Shown piece after piece: positions 26,069-33,332 of a DNA stretch of 64,000 bases (its first letter is position 1; each line of letters begins with the position of its first letter). The translations under genes were made by a program, and so were the position numbers. Under the pieces are notes generated by a model. It saw nothing but the letters and a program-made list of their open reading frames with translations, had not been told where the DNA came from and did no database searches. The DNA is from Paracoccaceae bacterium (GTDB taxonomy: Bacteria > Pseudomonadota > Alphaproteobacteria > Rhodobacterales > Rhodobacteraceae). Where the stretch lies: the NCBI GenBank assembly GCA_016124615.1, contig WGNF01000003.1, forward strand, positions 248,001 through 312,000. The letters are read 5' to 3'.

Positions 26069-26773
26069 ATGCTGGAAATCGACGCGATCAACCTGCACTA
26101 CGGCGCGGCACAGGCGCTGAAAGGCGTGTCTTGCGCGGTGGTCGAGGGCGAGGTGACGACCGTTCTGGGCCGCAACGGGGTCGGCAAAAGTTCATTGCTG
26201 CGGGCGGTGGTGGGGCGGCATCCGATCTCGGGCGGCGCGATCCGGTGGGAGGGCGCCGACATCTCGCGGCTGTCATCGGCCGACCGGGCCGCGCGCGGCA
26301 TCGCCTATGTGCCGCAGGGGCGCGAGATCTTTCCGCTGCTGACGGTGCGCGAGAACCTTGAAACCGGCTTTGCCCTGCTGCCGCGCGGCGGGCGCCGGAT
26401 ACCCGATGAGGTGTTCGAGCTGTTCCCGGTCTTGAAGGACATGCTGGGCCGCCGCGGCGGCGACCTGTCGGGCGGCCAGCAACAGCAGCTGGCCATCGGG
26501 CGCGCGATGGTGATGGGGCCGCGGCTTCTGGTGCTGGACGAGCCGACCGAGGGCATTCAACCCTCGATCATCAAGGATATCGGCCGGGCCATCGCCTGGC
26601 TGCGTGACCGGGGCGGGCTGGCGATCCTGCTGGTGGAACAGTATTTCGACTTTGCCCGCGACCTTGCCGACCGGTTCTATGTGATGGACCGCGGCGAGGT
26701 GGGGCTGTCGGGCACCGGCGCCGACATGCGCGGCCCGCTGGAGGATGACCTGCGCCGCCGCATCTCGGTCTGA
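26069..26773 (+). CDS. urtE: Urea ABC transporter ATPase UrtE
   Basis: LivF-like ATP-binding subunit of 234 residues, with Walker A LGRNGVGKSS (about 33-42), signature LSGGQQQ, Walker B LLVLDEPTEGIQPS and a switch histidine replaced by Gln (LLVEQYFDFA), as usual in this subfamily. It ends the operon. Its last 97 bases lie opposite the 3' end of the convergent LysR gene. No urease gene follows, unlike many urt loci. Confidence 0.94.
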   Translation: MLEIDAINLHYGAAQALKGVSCAVVEGEVTTVLGRNGVGKSSLLRAVVGRHPISGGAIRWEGADISRLSSADRAARGIAYVPQGREIFPLLTVRENLETGFALLPRGGRRIPDEVFELFPVLKDMLGRRGGDLSGGQQQQLAIGRAMVMGPRLLVLDEPTEGIQPSIIKDIGRAIAWLRDRGGLAILLVEQYFDFARDLADRFYVMDRGEVGLSGTGADMRGPLEDDLRRRISV

Positions 26774-27981
26774 CGCGGGGCGGCGGCCAACCCGGTGGGG
26801 CGGGGCGCGGCAGCCTCGTCAGAAACCATGCCCAGATGGGTCAGAAACAGCCGCTGCGCCGCTGTCGGGCGCCAGCCCGCGCGCAGGGTCAGTCCGATCG
26901 GGCGCATGGTGTGCGACAGATCGAACGGCAGCACGGCCAGCCGCCCCTCGGCAATCTCGGCCTCGGCCTGCAGCCGCGAGATGCAGCCAAGGTGCTGGCT
27001 GGTCTGCAACAGCTGGCGCATCAGGATCAGCGAGCCGGACTCGACGATGCTGTGCGGCGCCCGCGCGCCAAGCGGCGCGAACAGCCGGTCGAAATGCGCC
27101 CGCGACGGCGTGCCCTGAACGCTGACGACCCAAGGATAACGGGCAAGGTCGTCCAGCGTGATCGCGCCCTCTGCCCGGATCGGATGGTCGCGCCCGGCCA
27201 CCAGCACCAGCGCGTCGTGGAACAGCACATGCTGCACGACATCGCCGATCGGCGCGGGGTCGCGGATCGCCCCCACCAGCATGTCGATCTCGCCGCGCCG
27301 AAGCCCGGCCAGCAGGTCGGCATAGGGGCCGTCGAGCACGCGGATCGGCAGATGCGGGCGGCTTTTGCGGAACTGCACGATGGCGTTGGGCAGGATATGC
27401 GAGCGTGACAGCGGCATCGCGCCGACCACGATGCGGCCCACCTCGCGGCCGGTGGCTTCGGCCAGATCGGCCTCGGCCTGATCCAGTTCGGCGAAGGCCA
27501 GCCGCGCCGCCTGCGCCAGCGCCTGCGCCGGGCGGGTCGCCACCATGCCGTAGGACGTGCGCTCGAACAGCGGCCGCGCGGCTTCCTGTTCCAGCTGGTT
27601 GACGGCGCGGTGGACGGTGGGCTGCGCCAGCCCCATGCGCCGCGCCGCCAGCGTGAAGTTTTCCGCCTCGCGCACCGCGATCAGCGCCTGCAGCTGCGCC
27701 GACGTCGCCATCCGCGTCAGCCGGGGCGACAGGTCGCCCAGCACCGGATCGAGCAGCGCAAAGGCGCGGCGGACCCGATCCGCCAGCACGCGGCCCGGCC
27801 CGGTGACGAACAGCCCCTGCGGGCTGCGGGTGAACAGCGCGACCCCGGTTTCAGCCTCAAGCTTGGCGATGGTCTGGGTCACGGCGGGCTGCGACACATA
27901 ACAATCGGTGGCGGCCCTGGTGACCGAGCCGTAATCGACGACGGCCAGAAAGACGCGCAGGTGGCGAAGGTTATACCTCAT
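26677..27981 (-). CDS. LysR-type regulator with two tandem HTH domains
   Basis: A 434-residue regulator. A first LysR helix-turn-helix spans residues 5-64 (AVVDYGSVTRAATDCYVSQP, then LEAETGVALFTRSPQG) and a second complete one spans 94-153 (LTLAARRMGLAQPTVHRAVN-type segment, then LEQEAARPLFERTSYG). A normal LysR effector domain (about 181-385) follows. The C-terminal 45 or so residues are Arg/Ser/Pro-rich and partly encoded opposite urtE. The start at 27981 overlaps the stop of the dehydrogenase gene by ATGA. Likely controls the divergent galB operon. Confidence 0.85.
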   Translation of the reverse strand: MRYNLRHLRVFLAVVDYGSVTRAATDCYVSQPAVTQTIAKLEAETGVALFTRSPQGLFVTGPGRVLADRVRRAFALLDPVLGDLSPRLTRMATSAQLQALIAVREAENFTLAARRMGLAQPTVHRAVNQLEQEAARPLFERTSYGMVATRPAQALAQAARLAFAELDQAEADLAEATGREVGRIVVGAMPLSRSHILPNAIVQFRKSRPHLPIRVLDGPYADLLAGLRRGEIDMLVGAIRDPAPIGDVVQHVLFHDALVLVAGRDHPIRAEGAITLDDLARYPWVVSVQGTPSRAHFDRLFAPLGARAPHSIVESGSLILMRQLLQTSQHLGCISRLQAEAEIAEGRLAVLPFDLSHTMRPIGLTLRAGWRPTAAQRLFLTHLGMVSDEAAAPRPTGLAAAPRQTEMRRRRSSSSGPRMSAPVPDSPTSPRSIT

Positions 27982-28874
27982 CCCGGTCGCCGCGCGGCAA
28001 GGATGCGGTCGGCCCGCTCGGGTAGCCGGGGCGCACCGCCATCCAGATGCAGCTGGCCGATTTCGTCCTGCCAGATGGCGGTGGCGGCGGCCATCCGGTC
28101 GGGCAGGCCAAGCTCGCGCAGCGTGGCGGCAACCTCGCGCATCTCGGCGGCGCGGCGCTGGCCGTGCACCATCATCCGTTCCAGATTGTAGGCCGCCCGC
28201 GCCGCCCAGTCGCTGCCCGGATCGCTGGCCTGCAACGAGGCCAACACGGCCTGTTCCACCCCTGCCGCCCGCGCCGCCAGCAGGCATTCGGCGGTCAGCG
28301 CCTCGATGCCCTTCACCATGACCGAGCGCATCATCTTGATCGCCGATGCCGCGCCGACCGTGTCGCCGGCAATGTCGGGGCGCATGCCAAGCCCGCGCAG
28401 CGCTGCCGCCCCGGCTTCGACCGCGGGGCCAGAGATCAGCAGCGGCGTCAGGTGCCGCTTGGGATGCACCGGCGCCATCACCGCAACGTCGACATAGCGA
28501 CCGCCGCCGCCCGCGATCACCGCGGCCGCGGCGCGCTTGGTGCCGGGCGCGCAGGAATTGCAGTCGAACCACAGGGCGCCGGGGGCAAGGTGCGGCGCCG
28601 CCGCCGTGGCCGCCACCAGCGCCTGATCGGCGGTCACGAGGCTGAAGACCAGCCCGGCCCCGGCCAGCGCCTCGGTGATCCGGGGCACGCAGGGCACCCC
28701 GGCCCGCGCGGCGCGATCCTTCAGCGCCACCGCCCCGGCGGGGTCGTCGATGGCGATGTCATAAGTCGTAACGCGGCCGCTGCCGCCCAGCCCCCAGCCG
28801 TCCAGAAACGCGCCCGCAGCCTCGCCAAAGCCGACAAGGGCGATGCGTTCGCCTGTGTTTTCAATGGTGTTCAT
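27978..28874 (-). CDS. NAD(P)-dependent dehydrogenase, 6-phosphogluconate-dehydrogenase-like (DUF1932)
   Basis: 298 residues. The N-terminal Rossmann fold starts IALVGFGEAAGAFLDGW; the middle has CNSCAPGTKRAAA and VAVMAPVHPKRHLTPLLISGP, and the C-terminal helical part (AIKMMRSVMVKGIEALTAEC) belongs to the DUF1932 type. The start at 28874 is chosen because GGAGG lies six bases upstream; an in-frame codon at 28901 is weaker. It is coupled to the LysR gene and divergent from galB, so a role in the aromatic pathway, perhaps oxidising a ring-cleavage semialdehyde, is inferred but unproven. Confidence 0.75.
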   Translation of the reverse strand: MNTIENTGERIALVGFGEAAGAFLDGWGLGGSGRVTTYDIAIDDPAGAVALKDRAARAGVPCVPRITEALAGAGLVFSLVTADQALVAATAAAPHLAPGALWFDCNSCAPGTKRAAAAVIAGGGGRYVDVAVMAPVHPKRHLTPLLISGPAVEAGAAALRGLGMRPDIAGDTVGAASAIKMMRSVMVKGIEALTAECLLAARAAGVEQAVLASLQASDPGSDWAARAAYNLERMMVHGQRRAAEMREVAATLRELGLPDRMAAATAIWQDEIGQLHLDGGAPRLPERADRILAARRPG

Positions 28875-28921
28875 GGTGCCTCCGTGGGGGGAGTTTGCCA
28901 TGCGGATCGGGGCCGGGATAG

Positions 28922-28945
28922 CCCCTATAGCCTGCGCTTATGGGG
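28922..28945. promoter_or_regulatory. Candidate LysR box between the dehydrogenase and galB
   Basis: CCCCTATAG (28922-28930) and CTTATGGGG (28937-28945) form an imperfect dyad with a 6-base spacer in the divergent intergenic region. AT-centred dyads of this size are typical of LysR binding sites. It is adjacent to the divergent starts at 28874 and 29018. Confidence 0.35.
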
Positions 28946-29017
28946 CGGGACGGGGTTTCGAATTGGCTTTGGCCCGTATTGGCGCGACATCTTGGGCAAG
29001 ACCTGAGGAGGACAGCC

Positions 29018-29752
29018 ATGACCGAGCCGAAGACCGCGCTGGTGATCAGCGCGCATGCCGCCGATTTCGTGTGGCGTTGTGGCGGCGCGATCGCGCTGCA
29101 TGCGGCGATGGGATACCGGGTGACGGTGGTGTGCCTGTCGTTCGGCGAGCGCGGCGAAAGCGCCAAGCTGTGGAAGCAGCCGGGCATGACGCTGGAGGCG
29201 GTGAAGGCCGCGCGGCGGGCCGAGGCGGAAAAGGCGGCGGCGGCGCTGGGGGTGCATGACCTGATCAGCTTCGATCTGGGCGATTACCCGCTGCACCTGA
29301 CGCAGGATGACAAGTTCCGGCTGGTCGACGTGATCCGCGACGTGCAGCCTTCCTTCATGCTCAGCCACAGCCAGTACGACCCCTACAACACCGACCACAT
29401 GTATGCGACGCAGGTGGCGCTGGAATGCCGGATGATCGCGCAGGCCTGGGGCCACAACCCCGGCCAGAAGGTGCTGGGCGCGCCGCAGCTTTACCTGTTC
29501 GAGCCGCACCAGACCGAGCAGATGGGCTGGAAGCCCGATACCTTCCTCGACATCACCCCGGTGTGGGACAAGAAGCGCGCCGCCATCGAATGCATGGAGG
29601 GGCAGGAACACCTGTGGGAGTTCTACACCCGCGTGGCGCAGAACCGCGCCAACCATTTCCAGCGCAACTCTGGCGGCCAGTCGGGCGGGCGCGCCTCGAA
29701 ATATGCGGAGGGCTTTCAGTCAGTCTTTCCGCGCACGGTGGATGAACTGTGA
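29018..29752 (+). CDS. galB: 4-oxalomesaconate hydratase, GalB type (PIG-L fold)
   Basis: Adds water to 4-oxalomesaconate to give 4-carboxy-4-hydroxy-2-oxoadipate. The 244-residue protein has the PIG-L metal motif in the GalB form (SAHAADFVWRCGG, about residues 11-23, instead of AHPDDE), then VVCLSFGERGESAKLWKQ and a third metal His in NTDHMYATQ, which fits GalB of Pseudomonas gallate degradation rather than sugar deacetylases. GAGGAGG precedes the ATG. First of four genes galB-VOC-galC-galD read together. Confidence 0.88.
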   Translation: MTEPKTALVISAHAADFVWRCGGAIALHAAMGYRVTVVCLSFGERGESAKLWKQPGMTLEAVKAARRAEAEKAAAALGVHDLISFDLGDYPLHLTQDDKFRLVDVIRDVQPSFMLSHSQYDPYNTDHMYATQVALECRMIAQAWGHNPGQKVLGAPQLYLFEPHQTEQMGWKPDTFLDITPVWDKKRAAIECMEGQEHLWEFYTRVAQNRANHFQRNSGGQSGGRASKYAEGFQSVFPRTVDEL

Positions 29753-30711
29753 TGGAACCCTGTCACGATCTGGCGCATCTGGCGCATGTCGAGGTCTACA
29801 CCGACAAATACGCGGAAAGCCTCGATTTCTTCACCCGCGTCTATGGGCTGACGCTGTCGGGCGAGGATGAAACCTCGGCCTATCTGCGGGCCTGGGACGA
29901 TTACGAGTTTCACACGCTGAAGCTGACGCGCCACCACACGACCGGCGTCGGCCATATCGCCTATCGCGCGGAATCGCCTGCGGCGCTTGCGCGGCGGGTG
30001 GCGGCGATCGCGGCCAGCGGATATGAGGTGATCGGCTGGAACGACGGCGACATGGGCCACGGCCGGGCCTTCAGGTTTGCCGACCCCTTCGGCCATGTCT
30101 TTGAAATCTATTACGATACGGTCCGCTATCAGCCGACTGACGCCGACCGCCCGGCGCTGAAGAACCTGGCCAGCCGCTATCACGGGCAGGGTGCCTGCCC
30201 GCGGCGGCTGGACCACCTGAACCTGCTGTCGGCGGATGTGACCGAGTTCCGGCGGTTCATGGAAACCTGTCTGGGTTCGCGCGTGACCGAGATGATCCAG
30301 CTGGACAACGGCCGCCTTGGCGGTTGCTGGTTCACGGTGAACAACAAGACCTACGATCTTGCCTGCACCGAGGAACATGGCGGCGGGGTGGGGCGGTTCC
30401 ACCACATCACCTATGCCACCGACACCCGCGAGGATATCCTGCGGGCGGCCGACATCTTCCTTGAAAACGGCATCCATATCGAGACCGGGCCGCACAAGCA
30501 CGCCATTCAGGGCACCTTCTTCCTCTATGTCTGGGAGCCTGCGGGCAACCGGGTCGAACTGGCCAATTCCGGCGCCCGGCTGATCCTTGCGCCGGATTGG
30601 CAGCCGGTGGTCTGGACCGAGGCCGACCGCAAGAAGGGGCAGGCCTGGGGACTGAAGACGATCGAGACCTTCCATACCCACGGCACACCGCCGGTGCAGA
30701 AGGACCACTAG
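29752..30711 (+). CDS. VOC-family (type I) extradiol ring-cleavage dioxygenase
   Basis: 319 residues made of two vicinal-oxygen-chelate modules. The C-terminal module keeps the Fe(II) triad: His in RRLDHLNLL, His in RFHHITYAT and Glu in GNRVELAN, with a conserved proximal His of HHITY. This is the layout of catechol 2,3-dioxygenases. It lies between galB and galC (start overlaps galB as TGATG), so its product should feed 4-oxalomesaconate metabolism. Candidate substrates are protocatechuate or gallate, which are usually opened by unrelated LigB-fold enzymes. Substrate is inference; fold and metal site are clear. Confidence 0.83.
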   Translation: MEPCHDLAHLAHVEVYTDKYAESLDFFTRVYGLTLSGEDETSAYLRAWDDYEFHTLKLTRHHTTGVGHIAYRAESPAALARRVAAIAASGYEVIGWNDGDMGHGRAFRFADPFGHVFEIYYDTVRYQPTDADRPALKNLASRYHGQGACPRRLDHLNLLSADVTEFRRFMETCLGSRVTEMIQLDNGRLGGCWFTVNNKTYDLACTEEHGGGVGRFHHITYATDTREDILRAADIFLENGIHIETGPHKHAIQGTFFLYVWEPAGNRVELANSGARLILAPDWQPVVWTEADRKKGQAWGLKTIETFHTHGTPPVQKDH

Positions 30712-30712
30712 A

Positions 30713-31384
30713 ATGGCTGTTGTGGTGCAGAACATTCCGCGCGCCGAGGCGGCGGTGATCGACGGGCTGGCGCGGGCGGGGGTAGCCACGGTCCACGAGG
30801 CGCAGGGGCGGTGCGGCTGCCTTGCCAGCCACCTGCGGCCGATCTGGGCCGGGGCGCAGATCGCCGGATCGGCGATCACGATCAGCGCGCCGCCCGGCGA
30901 CAACTGGATGCTGCACGTGGCGATGGAACAGGTGCGCCCGGGCGACGTTCTGGTGCTGGCCCCCACCAGCCCCTGCACCGATGGCTATTTCGGCGACCTG
31001 CTGGCCACCTCGGCGATGGCGCGGGGCAGCCGGGGGCTGATCATCGACGCGGGCGTGCGCGACGTGCGCGACCTGACGGCGATGGGGTTTCCGGTCTGGT
31101 CGCGGGCAATCTCGGCCCAGGGCACGGTGAAGGCGACGCTGGGCTCGGTCAACGTGACGGTGGTCTGCGGCGGGCAGACGATCGAGGCGGGCGACGTGAT
31201 CGTGGCGGATGACGATGGCGTCTGCGTGGTGAAGGTGGCCGAGGCGGCCGAAGTGCTGGCGGCGGCCGAGGCGCGGCTGGCCAACGAAGAGGCCAAACGC
31301 AAGCGGCTGGCGGCGGGCGAACTGGGGCTGGACATGTACGACATGCGCGGGGCGCTGGCGGCGAAGGGGCTGCGCTATGTCTGA
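30713..31384 (+). CDS. galC: 4-carboxy-4-hydroxy-2-oxoadipate aldolase / oxaloacetate decarboxylase (GalC/LigK)
   Basis: RraA-fold class II aldolase of 223 residues that splits 4-carboxy-4-hydroxy-2-oxoadipate to pyruvate and oxaloacetate, also acting on oxaloacetate in known members. The active-site stretch [13 protein letters not shown] (about 108-120) carries the Arg-Asp pair that binds substrate and metal, and [11 protein letters not shown] precedes it. The sequence keeps N-terminal [10 protein letters not shown]. It starts one base after the stop of the dioxygenase gene. Confidence 0.9.
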   Translation: MAVVVQNIPRAEAAVIDGLARAGVATVHEAQGRCGCLASHLRPIWAGAQIAGSAITISAPPGDNWMLHVAMEQVRPGDVLVLAPTSPCTDGYFGDLLATSAMARGSRGLIIDAGVRDVRDLTAMGFPVWSRAISAQGTVKATLGSVNVTVVCGGQTIEAGDVIVADDDGVCVVKVAEAAEVLAAAEARLANEEAKRKRLAAGELGLDMYDMRGALAAKGLRYV

Positions 31385-31453
31385 AACTTATACACCGCTT
31401 TCGCACCGATCTGGCACCGCAAACGCACCGCAGCGGGCGGGCCGGGGCGCGCC

Positions 31454-32512
31454 ATGACCGCGGGCATCCGCTGTCTGTGGATGCGCGGCGGCACCTCGAA
31501 AGGCGCCTATTTTCTGAAGGACGACCTGCCCGCCGACCCGGCCGCGCGCGACGCGCTGCTGCTGCGGGTGATGGGCTCGCCCGATCCGCGCCAGATCGAC
31601 GGCATCGGCGGCGCCGATCCGCTGACCTCGAAGGTGGCGGTGCTGTCGCCCTCGTCGCGCCCGGATGCGGATGTGGATTACCTGTTCCTGCAGGTCTTCG
31701 TCGACAAGCCGCTGGTGTCGGATGCGCAGGGCTGCGGCAACATTCTGGCCGGGGTCGGCCCGGCGGCGATCGAGCGCGGGCTGGTCGCGGCCGAGGATGG
31801 CGAAACGCCGGTGCGCATCCACCTGCTGAACACCGGCGAGGTGGCGGTGGCGCGGATCCAGACGCCGGGCGGCCATGTCAGCTATCGCGGCGCCACGATG
31901 ATCGACGGGGTGCCGGGCGGCCATGCGGCGGTGCCGCTGATGTTCACCAACACCGCCGGGTCGATGTGCGGCGCGCTGCTGCCATCGGGCCGGGCGGTCG
32001 ATGTGATCGACGGGGTGGATTGCACGCTGATCGACAACGGCATGCCCTGCGTGGTGATGCGGGCGTCGGATTTCGGCCTGACCGGGCAAGAAAGCCGCGA
32101 AGAGCTGGAGGCGGACGCGGGCCTGAAGGCGCGGCTGGAGGCGATCCGCCTGCAGGCGGGGCCGCTGATGGCGCTTGGCGAGGTGGCCGAAAAGTCGGTG
32201 CCGAAGATGACGCTGGTCTCGGCGCCGGTCACCGGGGGGGCGATCAGCACCCGCAGTTTCATCCCGCACCGCTGCCATGCCACGATCGGGGTTTTCGCGG
32301 CGGTCAGCGTGGCGACGGCCTGCCTGCTGCCAGAGGGCCCGGCGCAGGCGTTGGCGGTGCGGCCCGAGGGCGGGCGGTTCCGGATCGAACACCCGACCGG
32401 CGCGGCCGAGGTGTTCCTTGACCTTGGCCCCGGCGGCGAGGTGCGCGCGGCGGGCACCTTGCGAACGGCGCGCAAGCTGTTCGACGGGCTGGTTTTTCCG
32501 GTCGATGTCTAG
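31454..32512 (+). CDS. galD: 4-oxalomesaconate tautomerase GalD (PrpF/LigU family)
   Basis: Converts tautomers or double-bond isomers of 4-oxalomesaconate so that GalB can use them. The 352-residue protein has the PrpF-type N-terminus RCLWMRGGTSKGAYF, the mid-sequence SDAQGCGNILAGVGP with the catalytic-type Cys, and the second-half IPHRCHATIGVFAAVSVA. A 69-base gap separates it from galC; the ribosome-binding site is weak. Last gene of the operon, converging with a GntR gene 11 bases away. Confidence 0.87.
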   Translation: MTAGIRCLWMRGGTSKGAYFLKDDLPADPAARDALLLRVMGSPDPRQIDGIGGADPLTSKVAVLSPSSRPDADVDYLFLQVFVDKPLVSDAQGCGNILAGVGPAAIERGLVAAEDGETPVRIHLLNTGEVAVARIQTPGGHVSYRGATMIDGVPGGHAAVPLMFTNTAGSMCGALLPSGRAVDVIDGVDCTLIDNGMPCVVMRASDFGLTGQESREELEADAGLKARLEAIRLQAGPLMALGEVAEKSVPKMTLVSAPVTGGAISTRSFIPHRCHATIGVFAAVSVATACLLPEGPAQALAVRPEGGRFRIEHPTGAAEVFLDLGPGGEVRAAGTLRTARKLFDGLVFPVDV

Positions 32513-32523
32513 CGGCGCCCGCC

Positions 32524-33198
32524 TCAGGCGCCGGGCAATATCCCGGCGGCGAGGCAGTGGCGCACGCCGCCATCAATATGTTCGGCAAGGATGTCCTGCG
32601 CGCGGGCGGCGTCGCGCGCCAGCGCCGCTTGCAGCAGGTCGCGATGTTCGCGCGCGGCCGTTTCGCCGCGGTAGGTCAGCACCAGCATCTGATAGCGCAG
32701 GTATTTGTCGAACACCGAGGAATGCACCGCCACCAGCTCGCCCGAGCCGCAGGCGGCGATCAGCGCGCGGTGAAATTCCCAGTCGTAACGCTTCCATTCC
32801 TCTTTCACCGAATGGTCGCCCGCCATCATCCGCAGTTCCATCTGGTGCAGCTTGTGATGGGCGGCGACCACGCCGGCCTCCCAGTCGATGCCGCCCGCCG
32901 CGAAGGACAGCGCCAGCGCGTGGCGTTCCAGCAGGCTGCGCAGCGTCGCGATTTCGCGCAGGTTGGCGGCCGAAACCGGCGCCACCTCGAAGCCGCGCTG
33001 CCCTTCGGCCAGCACGAAACCTTCGGCGGCCAGCCGGGTCAGCGTTTCACGCAGGGTCGAGACCGAAACGCCGTAGCGGGTGCGCAGCCCTTCCAGCTTC
33101 AGCTTCTCTGACGGTTTCAGCCGCCCGAAGATGATGTCGCGCCGGATCTGGGTGTGGACCCCTTCGGCGACTGTCGGCCTTGCGTCAATGAGATTCAT
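32524..33198 (-). CDS. GntR/FadR-family regulator
   Basis: 224 residues: a winged-helix N-terminus (IRRDIIFGRLKPSEKLKLEGLRTRYGVSVSTLRETLTRL, about 17-55) and an all-helical FCD effector domain (about 85-210) with metal-ligand-type residues in the H/D pattern WEFHRALIAAC and HRDLL. The ATG at 33198 has AAGGA upstream; a GTG at 33228 is in frame. A 24-bp palindrome spans the start codon, so the gene is probably autoregulated and also controls the divergent quiC gene. Confidence 0.87.
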   Translation of the reverse strand: MNLIDARPTVAEGVHTQIRRDIIFGRLKPSEKLKLEGLRTRYGVSVSTLRETLTRLAAEGFVLAEGQRGFEVAPVSAANLREIATLRSLLERHALALSFAAGGIDWEAGVVAAHHKLHQMELRMMAGDHSVKEEWKRYDWEFHRALIAACGSGELVAVHSSVFDKYLRYQMLVLTYRGETAAREHRDLLQAALARDAARAQDILAEHIDGGVRHCLAAGILPGA

Positions 33199-33210
33199 GA
33201 TAATCTCATT
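33187..33210. promoter_or_regulatory. 24-bp palindromic operator over the GntR start codon
   Basis: Arms AATGAGATT (33187-33195) and AATCTCATT (33202-33210) are perfect complements with a 6-base spacer that contains the start codon of the GntR gene on the minus strand. Size and symmetry suit a GntR dimer. It lies about 120 bases upstream of the divergent quiC start. Confidence 0.72.
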
Positions 33211-33332
33211 CCTTTTCGGTTTCGTCACATGATATGTTGCCCTTGATAGCCGAGCTTGGGTCCGAAAGCGAGGGCCGCGCGCAAGCTGTGGCCCGATGCC
33301 GCCGCAATCATCGATCCGTCCGGGAGACGCCC

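Noticed and set aside
27981-28572. Long N-terminal extension of the LysR frame
   Set aside because: It lies inside the dehydrogenase gene; the conserved LysR start is at 27981, overlapping the upstream stop by ATGA.
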